From NCBI GenBank assembly GCA_032622095.1, contig CP136066.1, positions 232,630,961 to 232,694,960 on the forward strand: a stretch of DNA of 64,000 bases, given 5' to 3'. The DNA comes from Siphonodentalium dalli. Taxonomy: Eukaryota > Mollusca > Scaphopoda > Gadilida > Siphonodentaliidae. Each line of letters starts with the position of its first letter. Position 1 is the stretch's first letter. Positions 49,380 through 61,880 of this stretch are shown here, one piece after another. The position numbers and the translations under genes were made by a program. The notes under the pieces were generated by a model that had not been told where the DNA came from, made no database searches, and saw only the letters and a program-made list of their open reading frames with translations.

Positions 49380-52300
49380 TGTTTGCGAATAAGCAAATAA
49401 TTATGGCATTCCGAAAAGAGCTCCGACTCTGGAAAATCAGGAAAATCGGCTGTGCATTTACGAGTATAATCTGCAGAAAATGTCCGTACCCAGATATTTG
49501 GTACATGCGAAGGCATACGGGTGCTGCGATTCGCACATATCTCAAGTTTTTCCATTATATTTTCTTTGTTTCGGTTTATGGCAATCGTTTGAAACAAACA
49601 TTGCCTTATTATTGGCGAATAAGCAAATAATTATGGCGTTCCGAAGAGAGCTCCGACTCTGGAAAATTTGGAAATTCGGCTGTGCATTTACGAGTATAAT
49701 CTGCAGAAAATGTCTGTACCCAGATATTTGGTACATGCGAAGGTATACGGGCGTCGCGATTCGCACATATCTCAAGAATTTCCATTATATTTTCTTTGTT
49801 TCGGTTTATAGCTATCGTTTGAAACAAACATTGCCTTATTGTTGGTGAATAAGCAAATAATTATGGCGTTCCGAAAATAGCTTCGACTCTGGAAAATTTG
49901 GAAATTCGGCTGTGCATTTACGAGTATAATCTGCGGAAAATGACCGTAACCAGATATTTGGTACAAACGAAGGCATTCGGGCGTCGCGATTCGCACATAT
50001 CTCAAGTATTTCCATGATATTTTCTTTGTTTCGGTTTATAGGAATCGTTTGAAACAAACATTGCCTTATTGTTGGCGAATAAGCAAATAGTTATGGCATT
50101 CCGAAAAGAGCTCCGACTCTGGAAAATTTGGAAAATCGGCGGTGCATTTACGAGTATAATCTGCAGAAAATGTCCGTACCCATATATTTGGTACACGCGA
50201 AGGCATACGGGTGCCGCGATTCGCACATATCTCAAGTGTTTCCATTATGTTTTCTTTGTATCGGTTTATAGCAATCGTTTGAAACAAACATTGCCTTATT
50301 GTTGGCGAATAAGCAAATAATTATGGCGTTCCGAAAATAGCTTCGACTCTGGAAAATTTGGAAATTCGGCTATGCATTTACGAGTATAATCTGCAGAAAA
50401 TGACCGTAACCAGATATTTGGTACATGCGAACAGCATACGGGCATCGCGATTCGCACATATCTCAAGTATTTCCATTATATTTTCTTTGTTTCGGTTTAT
50501 AGCTATCGTTTGAAACAAACATTGCCTTATTATTGGCGAATAAGCAAATAATTATGGCGTTCCGAAAAGAGCTCCGGCTCTGGAAAATTAGGAAAATCGG
50601 CTGTGCATTTACGAGTATAATCTGCAGAAAATATCCGTACCCAGATATTTGGTACATGCGAAGGCATACGGGTGCTGCGATTCTCACATATCTCAAGTAT
50701 TTCAATTAAATTTTCTTTGTATCGGGTTATAGCAATCGTTTGAAACAAACATTGCCTTATTGTTGGCGAATAAGCAAATACTTATGGCGTTCCGAAAAGA
50801 GCTCCGACTCTGGAAAATTTGGTAATACGGCTCTGCATTTACGAGTATAATCTGCAGAAATTGACCGTAACCAGATATTTGGTACACGCGAAGGCATACG
50901 GGTGCCGCGATTCGCAGTTATCTCAAGTTTTTCCATTATATTTTCTTTGTTTCGGTTTATGGCAATCGTTTGAAACAAACATTGCCTTATTATTGGCGAA
51001 TAAGCAAATAATTATGGCGTTCCGAAAAGAGCTCCGGCTCTGGAAAATTAGGAAAATCGGCTGTGCATTTACGAGTATAATCTGCAGAAAATATCCGTAC
51101 CCAGATATTTGGTACATGCGAAGGCATACGGGTGCTGCGATTCTCACATATCTCAAGTATTTCCATTATATTTTCTTGGCATCGGGTTATAGCAATCGTT
51201 TGAAACAAACATTGCCTTATTGTTGGCGAATAAGCAAATACTTATGGCGTTCCGAAAAGAGCTCCGACTCTGGAAAATCAGGAAAATCGGCTGTGCATTT
51301 ACGAGTATAATCTGCAGAAAATGTCCGTACCCAGATATTTGGTACATGCGAAGGCATACGGGTGCTGCGATTCGCACATATCTCAAGTTTTTCCATTATA
51401 TTTTCTTTGTTTCGGTTTATGGCAATCGTTTGAAACAAACATTGCCTTATTATTGGCGAATAAGCAAATAATTATGGCGTTCCGAAGAGAGCTCCGACTC
51501 TGGAAAATTTGGAAATTCGGCTGTGCATTTACGAGTATAATCTGCAGAAAATGTCCGTACCCAGATATTTGGTACATGCGAAGGTATACGGGCGTCGCGA
51601 TTCGCACATATCTCAAGAATTTCCATTATATTTTCTTTGTTTCGGTTTATAGCTATCGTTTGAAACAAACATTGCCTTATTGTTGGTGAATAAGCAAATA
51701 ATTATGGCGTTCCAAAAATAGCTTCGACTCTGGAAAATTTGGAAATTCGGCTGTGCATTTACGAGTATAATCTGCGGAAAATGACCGTAACCAGATATTT
51801 GGTACAAACGAAGGCATTCGGGCGTCGCGATTCGCACATATCTCAAGTATTTCCATGATATTTTCTTTGTTTCGGTTTATAGGAATCGTTTGAAACAAAC
51901 ATTGCCTTATTGTTGGCGAATAAGCAAATAGTTATGGCATTCCGAAAAGAGCTCCGACTCTGGAAAATTTGGAAAATCGGCGGTGCATTTACGAGTATAA
52001 TCTGCAGAAAATGTCCGTACCCATATATTTGGTACACGCGAAGGCATACGGGTGCCGCGATTCGCACATATCTCAAGTGTTTCCATTATGTTTTCTTTGT
52101 ATCGGTTTATAGCAATCGTTTGAAACAAACATTGCCTTATTGTTGGCGAATAAGCAAATAATTATGGCGTTCCGAAAATAGCTTCGACTCTGGAAAATTT
52201 GGAAATTCGGCTGTGCATTTACGAGTATAATCTGCAGAAAATATCCGTACCCAGATATTTGGTACATGCGAAGGCATACGGGTGCTGCGATTCTCACATA

Positions 52301-53300
52301 TCTCAAGTATTTCAATTAAATTTTCTTTGTATCGGGTTATAGCAATCGTTTGAAACAAACATTGCCTTATTGTTGGCGAATAAGCAAATACTTATGGCGT
52401 TCCGAAAAGAGCTCCGACTCTGGAAAATTTGGTAATACGGCTCTGCATTTACGAGTATAATCTGCAGAAATTGACCGTAACCAGATATTTGGTACACGCG
52501 AAGGCATACGGGTGCCGCGATTCGCAGTTATCTCAAGTTTTTCCATTATATTTTCTTTGTTTCGGTTTATGGCAATCGTTTGAAACAAACATTGCCTTAT
52601 TATTGGCGAATAAGCAAATAATTATGGCGTTCCGAAAAGAGCTCCGGCTCTGGAAAATTAGGAAAATCGGCTGTGCATTTACGAGTATAATCTGCAGAAA
52701 ATATCCGTACCCAGATATTTGGTACATGCGAAGGCATACGGGTGCTGCGATTCTCACATATCTCAAGTATTTCCATTATATTTTCTTGGCATCGGGTTAT
52801 AGCAATCGTTTGAAACAAACATTGCCTTATTGTTGGCGAATAAGCAAATACTTATGGCGTTCCGAAAAGAGCTCCGACTCTGGAAAATCAGGAAAATCGG
52901 CTGTGCATTTACGAGTATAATCTGCAGAAAATGTCCGTACCCAGATATTTGGTACATGCGAAGGCATACGGGTGCTGCGATTCGCACATATCTCAAGTTT
53001 TTCCATTATATTTTCTTTGTTTCGGTTTATGGCAATCGTTTGAAACAAACATTGCCTTATTATTGGCGAATAAGCAAATAATTATGGCGTTCCGAAGAGA
53101 GCTCCGACTCTGGAAAATTTGGAAATTCGGCTGTGCATTTACGAGTATAATCTGCAGAAAATGTCCGTACCCAGATATTTGGTACATGCGAAGGTATACG
53201 GGCGTCGCGATTCGCACATATCTCAAGAATTTCCATTATATTTTCTTTGTTTCGGTTTATAGCTATCGTTTGAAACAAACATTGCCTTATTGTTGGCGAA
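49380..53300 (+). repeat. Overlapping 1841-bp and 1610-bp higher-order repeats
   Basis: 49380-50370 recurs at +1841 bp (eight monomers plus one base), and about 50600-51680 recurs at +1610 bp (seven monomers). Private variants TTTTCTTGGCATCGGG, TTCCGAAGAGAGC, AAGGTATACGGG and AAACGAAGGCATTCGG track the copies. Confidence 0.8.
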
Positions 53301-56300
53301 TAAGCAAATAATTATGGCGTTCCGAAAATAGCTTCGACTCTGGAAAATTTGGAAATTCGGCTGTGCATTTACGAGTATAATCTGCAGAAAATGACCGTAA
53401 CCAGATATTTGGTACATGCGAACAGCATACGGGTATCGCGATTCGCACATATCTCAAGTATTTCCATTATATTTTCTTTGTTGCGGTTTATAGCTATCGT
53501 TTGAAACAAACATTGCCTTATTGTTGGCGAATATGCAAATAATTATGGTATTCCGAAAAGAGCTCCGACTCTGGAAAATTTGGAAAATCGGCTGTGTATT
53601 TACGAGTATAATCTGCAGATAATGTCCGCACTCATATATTTGGTACATGCGAACAACATACGGGCGTCGCGATTCGCACATATCTCAAGTATTTCCATTA
53701 TATTTTCTTTGTTTCGGTTTATAGCTATCGTTTGAAACAAACATTGCCTTATTATTGGCAAATAATTATGGCGTTCCGAAAAGAGTTCCGACTCTGGAAA
53801 ATTAGGAAAATCGGCTGTGCATTTACGAGTATAATCTGCAGAAAATATCCGTACCCAGATATTTGGTATATGCGAAGGCATACGGGTGCTGCGATTCTCA
53901 CATATCTCAAGTATTTCCATTATATTTTCTTGGCATCGGGTTATAGCAATCGTTTGAAACAAACATTGCCTTATTGTTGGCGAATAAGCAAATACTTATG
54001 GCGTTCCGAAAAGAGCTCCGACTCTGGAAAATTTGGTAATACGCCTCTGCATTTACGAGTATAATCTGCAGAAATTGACCGTAACCAGATATTTGGTACA
54101 CACGAAGGCATACGGGTGCCGCGATTCGCAGATATCTCAAGTATTTCCATTATGTTTTCTTTGTATCGGTTTATAGCAATCGTTTGAAACAAACATTGCC
54201 TTATTGTTGGCGAATAAGCAAATAATTATGGCATTCCGAAAAGAGCTCCGACTCTGGAAAATTTGGAAAATCGGCTGTGCATTTACGAGTATAATCTGCA
54301 GAAAATGTCCGTACCCAAATATTTGGTACACACGAAGGCATACGGGTGCCGCGATTCGCACATACCTCAAGTGTTTACATTATGTTTTCTTTGTTTCGGT
54401 TTATGGCAATCGTTTGAAACAAACATTGCCTTATTATTGGCGAATAAGCAAATAATTATGGCGTTCCGAAGAGAGCTCCGACTCTGGAAAATTTGGAAAT
54501 TCGGCTGTGCATTTACGAGTATAATCTGCAGAAAATGTCCGTACCCAGATATTTGGTACATGCGAAGGTATACGGGCGTCGCGATTCGCACATATCTCAA
54601 GAATTTCCATTATATTTTCTTTGTTTCGGTTTATAGCTATCGTTTGAAACAAACATTGCCTTATTGTTGGCGAATAAGCAAATAATTATGGCGTTCCGAA
54701 AATAGCTTCGACTCTGGAAAATTTGGAAATTCGGCTGTGCATTTACGAGTATAATCTGCAGAAAATGACCGTAACCAGATATTTGGTACATGCGAACAGC
54801 ATACGGGTATCGCGATTCGCACATATCTCAAGTATTTCCATTATATTTTCTTTGTTGCGGTTTATAGCTATCGTTTGAAACAAACATTGCCTTATTGTTG
54901 GCGAATATGCAAATAATTATGGTATTCCGAAAAGAGCTCCGACTCTGGAAAATTTGGAAAATCGGCTGTGTATTTACGAGTATAATCTGCAGATAATGTC
55001 CGCACTCATATATTTGGTACATGCGAACAACATACGGGCGTCGCGATTCGCACATATCTCAAGTATTTCCATTATATTTTCTTTGTTTCGGTTTATAGCT
55101 ATCGTTTGAAACAAACATTGCCTTATTATTGGCAAATAATTATGGCGTTCCGAAAAGAGTTCCGACTCTGGAAAATTAGGAAAATCGGCTGTGCATTTAC
55201 GAGTATAATCTGCAGAAAATTTCCGTACCCAGATATTTGGTATATGCGAAGGCATACGGGTGCTGCGATTCTCACATATCTCAAGTATTTCCATTATATT
55301 TTCTTGGCATCGGGTTATAGCAATCGTTTGAAACAAACATTGCCTTATTGTTGGCGAATAAGCAAATACTTATGGCGTTCCGAAAAGAGCTCCGACTCTG
55401 GAAAATTTGGTAATACGCCTAAGCATTTACGAGTATAATCTGCAGAAATTGACCGTAACCAGATATTTGGTACACACGAAGGCATACGGGTGCCGCGATT
55501 CGCAGATATCTCAAGTATTTCCATTATGTTTTCTTTGTATCGGTTTATAGCAATCGTTTGAAACAAACATTGCCTTATTGTTGGCGAATAAGCAAATAAT
55601 TATGGCATTCCGAAAAGAGCTCCGACTCTGGAAAATTTGGAAAATCGGCTGTGCATTTACGAGTATAATCTGCAGAAAATGTCCGTACCCAAATATTTGG
55701 TACACACGAAGGCATACGGGTGCCGCGATTCGCACATACCTCAAGTGTTTACATTATGTTTTCTTTGTATCGGTTTATAGCAATCGTTTGAAACAAACAT
55801 TGCCTTATTGTTGGCGAATAAGCAAATAATTATGGCGTTCCGAAAATAGCTTCGACTCTGGAAAATTTGGAAATTCGGCTGTGCATTTACGAGTATAATC
55901 TGCAGAAAATGACCGTAACCAGATATTTGGTACATGCGAACAGCATACGGGTATCGCGATTCGCACATATCTCAAGTATTTCCATTATATTTTCTTTGTT
56001 GCGGTTTATAGCTATCGTTTGAAACAAACATTGCCTTATTGTTGGCGAATATGCAAATAATTATGGTATTCCGAAAAGAGCTCCGACTCTGGAAAATTTG
56101 GAAAATCGGCTGTGTATTTACGAGTATAATCTGCAGATAATGTCCGCACTCATATATTTGGTACATGCGAACAACATACGGGCGTCGCGATTCGCACATA
56201 TCTCAAGTATTTGCATTATATTTTCTTTGTTTCGGTTTATAGCTATCGTTTGAAACAAACATTGCCTTATTATTGGCAAATAATTATGGCGTTCCGAAAA

Positions 56301-56500
56301 GAGTTCCGACTCTGGAAAATTAGGAAAATCGGCTGTGCATTTACGAGTATAATCTGCAGAAAATATCCGTACCCAGATATTTGGTTTATGCGAAGGCATA
56401 CGGGTGCTGCGATTCTCACATATCTCAAGTATTTCCATTATATTTTCTTGGCATCGGGTTATAGCAATCGTTTGAAACAAACATTGCCTTATTGTTGGCG
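53290..56500 (+). repeat. 1374-bp and 1144-bp repeats marked by an 8-bp deletion
   Basis: A 222-bp monomer lacking GAATAAGC (TTGGCAAATAATTATGG) occurs at about 53755, 55130 and 56272, and earlier at about 48932. The spacings 1374 and 1144 equal six and five monomers minus 8 plus 2. The block from about 48400 to 49320 is the related unit 4825 bp upstream. Confidence 0.8.
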
Positions 56501-57349
56501 AATAAGCAAATACTTATGGCGTTCCGAAAAGAGCTCCGACTCTGGAAAATTTGGTAATACGGCTCTGCATTTACGAGTATAATCTGCAGAAATTGACCGT
56601 AACCAGATATTTGGTACACACGAAGGCATACGGGTGCCGCGATTCTCACATATCTCAAGTATTTCCATTATGTTTTCTTTGTATCGGTTTATAGCAATCA
56701 TTTGAAACAAACATTGCCTTATTATTGGCGAATAAGCAAATAATTATGGCGTTCCGAAAAGAGCTCCGACTCTGGAAAATCAGGAAAATCGGCTGTGCAT
56801 TTACGAGTATAATCTGCAGAAAATGTCCGTACCCAGATATTTGGTACATGCGAAGGCATACGGGTGCTGCGATTCGCACATATCTCAAGTTTTTCCATTA
56901 TATTTTCTTTGTTTCGGTTTATGGCAATCGTTTGAAACAAACATTGCCTTATTATTGGCGAATAAGCAAATAATTATGGCGTTCCGAAGAGAGCTCCGAC
57001 TCTGGAAAATTTGGAAATTCGGCTGTGCATTTACGAGTATAATCTGCAGAAAATGTCCGTACCCAGATATTTGGTACATGCGAAGGTATACGGGCGTCGC
57101 GATTCGCACATATCTCAAGAATTTCCATTATATTTTCTTTGTTTCGGTTTATAGCTATCGTTTGAAACAAACATTGCCTTATTGTTGGCGAATAAGCAAA
57201 TAATTATGGCGTTCCGAAAATAGCTTCGACTCTGAAAAATTTGGAAATTCGGCTGTGCATTTACGAGTATAATCTGCGGAAAATGACCGTAACCAGATAT
57301 TTGGTACAAACGAAGGCATTCGGGCGTCGCGATTCGCACATATCTCAAG

Positions 57350-59526
57350 TATTTCCATGATATTTTCTTTGTTTCGGTTTATAGGAATCGTTTGAAACAA
57401 ACATTGCCTTATTGTTGGCGAATAAGCAAATAATTATGGCATTCCGAAAAGAGCTCCGACTCTGGAAAATTTGGAAAATCGGCGGTGCATTTACGAGTAT
57501 AATCTGCAGAAAATGTCCGTACCCATATATTTGGTACACGCGAAGGCATACGGGTGCCGCGATTCGCACATATCTGAAGTGTTTCCATTATGTTTTCTTT
57601 GTATCGGTTTATAGCAATCGTTTGAAACAAACATTGCCTTATTGTTGGCGAATAAGCAAATAATTATGGCGTTCCGAAAATAGCTTCGACTCTGGAAAAT
57701 TTGGAAATTCGGCTATGCATTTACGAGTATAATCTGCAGAAAATGACCGTAACCAGATATTTGGTACATGCGAACAGCATACGGGCATCGCGATTCGCAC
57801 ATATCTCAAGTATTTCCATTATATTTTCATTGTTTCGGTTTATAGCTATCGTTTGAAACAAACATTGCCTTATTATTGGCGAATAAGCAAATAATTATGG
57901 CGTTCCGAAAAGAGCTCCGACTCTGGAAAATTAGGAAAATCGGCTGTGCATTTACGAGTATAATCTGCAGAAAATATCCGTACCCAGATATTTGGTACAT
58001 GCGAAGGCATACGGGTGCTGCGATTCTCACATATCTCAAGTATTTCAATTAAATTTTCTTTGTATCGGGTTATAGCAATCGTTTGAAACAAACATTGCCT
58101 TATTGTTGGCGAATAAGCAAATACTTATGGCGTTCCGAAAAGAGCTCCGACTCTGGAAAATTTGGTAATACGGCTCTGCATTTACGAGTATAATCTGCAG
58201 AAATTGACCGTAACCAGATATTTGGTACACGCGAAGGCATACGGGTGCCGCGATTCGCAGATATCTCAAGTTTTTCCATTATATTTTCTTTGTTTCGGTT
58301 TATGGCAATCGTTTGAAACAAACATTGCCTTATTATTGGCGAATAAGCAAATAATTATGGCGTTCCGAAAAGAGCTCCGACTCTGGAAAATTTGGAAATT
58401 CGGCTATGCATTTACGAGTATAATCTGCAGAAAATATCCGTACCCAGATATTTGGTACATGCGAAGGCATACGGGTGCTGCGATTCTCACATATCTCAAG
58501 TATTTCAATTAAATTTTCTTTGTATCGGGTTATAGCAATCGTTTGAAACAAACATTGCCTTATTGTTGGCGAATAAGCAAATACTTATGGCGTTCCGAAA
58601 AGAGCTCCGACTCTGGAAAATTTGGTAATACGGCTCTGCATTTACGAGTTTAATCTGCAGAAATTGACCGTAACCAGATATTTGGTACACGCGAAGGCAT
58701 ACGGGTGCCGCGATTCGCACATATCTCAAGTTTTTCCATTATATTTTCTTTGTTTCGGTTTATGGCAATCGTTTGAAACAAACATTGCCTTATTATTGGC
58801 GAATAAGCAAATAATTATGGCGTTCCGAAAAGAGCTTCGACTCTGGAAAATTTGGAAATTCGGCTGAGCATTTACGAGTATAATCTGCAGAAAATGTCCG
58901 TACCCAGATATTTGGAACATGCGAAGGCATACGGGCGTCGCGATTCGCACATATCTCAAGTATTTCCATGATATTTTCTTTGTTTCGGTTTATAGCAATC
59001 GTTTGAAACAAACATTGCCTTATTGTTGGCGAATAAGCAAATAATTATGGTATTCCGAAAAGAGCTCCGACTCTGGAAAATTTGGAAAATCCGCTGTGCA
59101 TTTACGAGTATAATCTGCAGAAAATGTCCGTACCCATATATTTGGTACACGCGAAGGCATACGGGTGCCTCGATTCGCAGATATCTCAAGTTTTTCCATT
59201 ATATTTTCTTTGTTTCGGTTTATGGCAATGGTTTGAAACAAATATTGCCTTATTATTGGCGAATAAGCAAATAATTATGGCGTTCCGAAAAGAGCTCCGA
59301 CTCTGGAAAATTTGGAAATTCGGCAGTGCATTTACGAGTATAATCTGCAGAAAATGTCCGTACCCAGATATTTGGTCCATGCGAAGGCATACGGGCGTCG
59401 CGATTCGCACATATCTCAAGTATTTCCATGATATTTTCTTTTTTTCGGTTTATAGGAATCGTTCAAAACAAACATTGCCTTATTGTTGGCGAATAAGCCA
59501 ATAGCTATGGTATTCCGAAAAGAGCT
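57350..59526 (+). repeat. Left arm of large inverted duplication
   Basis: The ~2.2 kb of plus-orientation monomers matches 59703-61880 in inverse order. The inner ~375 bp are nearly perfect (two mismatches seen, near 59230 and 59169). Further out a private base change, TTTTCATTGTTTCGG near 57825, is shared with its mirror at about 61166. The arms differ by gain or loss of whole monomers. Confidence 0.8.
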
Positions 59527-59702
59527 TTGTTTCAAACGATAGCTATAAACCGAAACAAAGAAAATATAATGGAAATACTTGAGATATGTGCGAATCGCGA
59601 CGCCCGTATGCTGTTCGCATGTACCAAATATATGAGTGCGGACATTTTCTGCTGATTATACTCGTAAATGCACAGCCGATTTTCCAAATTTTCTAGAGTC
59701 GG
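59527..59702 (-). other. Spacer at satellite inversion point
   Basis: The plus array breaks off inside a monomer at GAAAAGAGCT (59526), and minus-orientation monomer sequence begins at once with TTGTTTCAAACG. The 176-bp spacer is itself most of a minus-orientation 231-bp monomer. It is repeated at +2301 bp (about 61828-62003), so it belongs to the right-hand array. Confidence 0.88.
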
Positions 59703-61880
59703 AGCTCTTTTCGGAATACCATAGCTATTGGCTTATTCGCCAACAATAAGGCAATGTTTGTTTTGAACGATTCCTATAAACCGAAAAAAAGAAAATATCA
59801 TGGAAATACTTGAGATATGTGCGAATCGCGACGCCCGTATGCCTTCGCATGGACCAAATATCTGGGTACGGACATTTTCTGCAGATTATACTCGTAAATG
59901 CACTGCCGAATTTCCAAATTTTCCAGAGTCGGAGCTCTTTTCGGAACGCCATAATTATTTGCTTATTCGCCAATAATAAGGCAATATTTGTTTCAAACGA
60001 TTGCCATAAACCGAAACAAAGAAAATATAATGGAAAAACTTGAGATATCTGCGAATCGCGGCACCCGTATGCCTTCGCGTGTACCAAATATCTGGTTACG
60101 GTCAATTTCTGCAGATTATACTCGTAAATGCACAGCCGAATTTCCAACTTTTCCAGAGTCGAAGCTATTTTCGGAACGCCATAATTATTTGCTTATTCGC
60201 CAACAATAAGGCAATGTTTGTTTCAAACGATTGCTATAAACCGAAACAAAGAAAACATAATGGAAACACTTGAGATATGTGCGAATCGCGGCACCCGTAT
60301 GCCTTCGCGTGTACCAAATATATGGGTACGGACATTTTCTGCAGATTATACTCGTAAATGCACAGCGGATTTTCCAAATTTTCCAGAGTCGGAGCTCTTT
60401 TCGGAATACCATAATTATTTGCTTATTCGCCAACAATAAGGCAATGTTTGTTTCAAACGATTGCTATAAACCGAAACAAAGAAAATATCATGGAAATACT
60501 TGAGATATGTGCGAATCGCGACGCCCGTATGCCTTCGCATGTACCAAATATCTGGGTACGGATATTTTCTGCAGATTATACTCGTAAATGCATAGCCGAA
60601 TTTCCAAATTTTCCAGAGTCGGAGCTCTTTTCGGAACGCCATAATTATTTGCTTATTCGCCAATAATAAGGCAATGTTTGTTTCAAACGATTGCCATAAA
60701 CCGAAACAAAGAAAATATAATGGAAAAACTTGAGATATCTGCGAATCGCGGCACCCGTATGCCTTCGCGTGTACCAAATATCTGGTTACGGTCAATTTCT
60801 GCAGATTATACTCGTAAATGCAGAGCCGTATTACCAAATTTTCCAGAGTCGGAGCTCTTTTCGGAACGCCATAAGTATTTGCTTATTCGCCAACAATAAG
60901 GCAATGTTTGTTTCAAACGATTGCTATAACCCGATACAAAGAAAATTTAATTGAAATACTTGAGATATGTGAGAATCGCAGCACCCGTATGCCTTCGCAT
61001 GTACCAAATATCTGGGTACGGATATTTTCTGCAGATTATACTCGTAAATGCACAGCCGATTTTCCTAATTTTCCAGAGTCGGAGCTCTTTTCGGAACGCC
61101 ATAATTATTTGCTTATTCGCCAATAATAAGGCAATGTTTGTTTCAAACGATAGCTATAAACCGAAACAATGAAAATATAATGGAAATACTTGAGATATGT
61201 GCGAATCGCGATGCCCGTATGCTGTTCGCATGTACCAAATATCTGGTTACGGTCATTTTCTGCAGATTATACTCGTAAATGCATAGCCGAATTTCCAAAT
61301 TTTCCAGAGTCGAAGCTATTTTCGGAACGCCATAATTATTTGCTTATTCGCCAACAATAAGGCAATGTTTGTTTCAAACGATTGCTATAACCGATACAAA
61401 GAAAACATAATGGAAACACTTCAGATATGTGCGAATCGCGGCACCCGTATGTCTTCGCGTGTACCAAATATATGGGTACGGACATTTTCTGCAGATTATA
61501 CTCGTAAATGCACCGCCGATTTTCCAAATTTTCCAGAGTCGGAGCTCTTTTCGGAATGCCATAATTATTTGCTTATTCGCCAACAATAAGGCAATGTTTG
61601 TTTCAAACGATTCCTATAAACCGAAACAAAGAAAATATCATGGAAATACTTGAGATATGTGCGAATCGCGACGCCCGTATTCCTTCGCTTGTACCAAATA
61701 TCTGGTTACGGTCATTTTCTGCAGATTATACTCGTAAATGCACAGCCGAATTTCCAAATTTTCCAGAGTCGAAGCTATTTTCGGAACGCCATAATTATTT
61801 GCTTATTCGCCAACAATAAGGCAATGTTTGTTTCAAACGATAGCTATAAACCGAAACAAAGAAAATATAATGGAAATACT
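59703..61880 (-). repeat. Right arm of large inverted duplication
   Basis: Mirror of 57350-59526 about an axis at 59614.5. One extra monomer is present near 60040-60270 and about two are missing near 60500-60680 relative to the left arm. This is typical of unequal exchange after the inversion. Confidence 0.8.

Larger units (their letters stand above)
19871..59526 (+). repeat. 230-bp satellite, array 2, with higher-order repeats
   Basis: About 172 head-to-tail monomers in the same orientation as array 1. Monomers alternate among subtypes defined by AAGAGCTCC versus AATAGCTTC, GGCGTCGCG versus GGTGCCGCG versus GGTGCTGCG, TATTTCCATTATA versus TTTCAATTAAA, and others. Length variants act as markers: 231 bp (GAACAGCATACG for GAAGGCATACG), 255 bp (25-bp duplication) and 222 bp (GAATAAGC missing). 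The subtypes recur in fixed orders, giving HORs of several lengths. Much of the array is near-identical between HOR copies, so amplification has been recent. No gene is embedded in it. Confidence 0.97.

Noticed and set aside
19871-59526. CENP-B box in the satellite monomer
   Set aside because: The closest match is TGCGAAGGCATACGGGT, which has the A and CGGG positions but lacks the required TTCG. It is not a box by the usual definition, so centromere function cannot be argued from it.
59527-59702. Inversion as an assembly error
   Set aside because: It cannot be excluded from sequence alone. However, the right-hand side has its own 2301-bp period including the spacer, and the arms differ by whole monomers and single bases, which a simple fold-back read artefact would not give.
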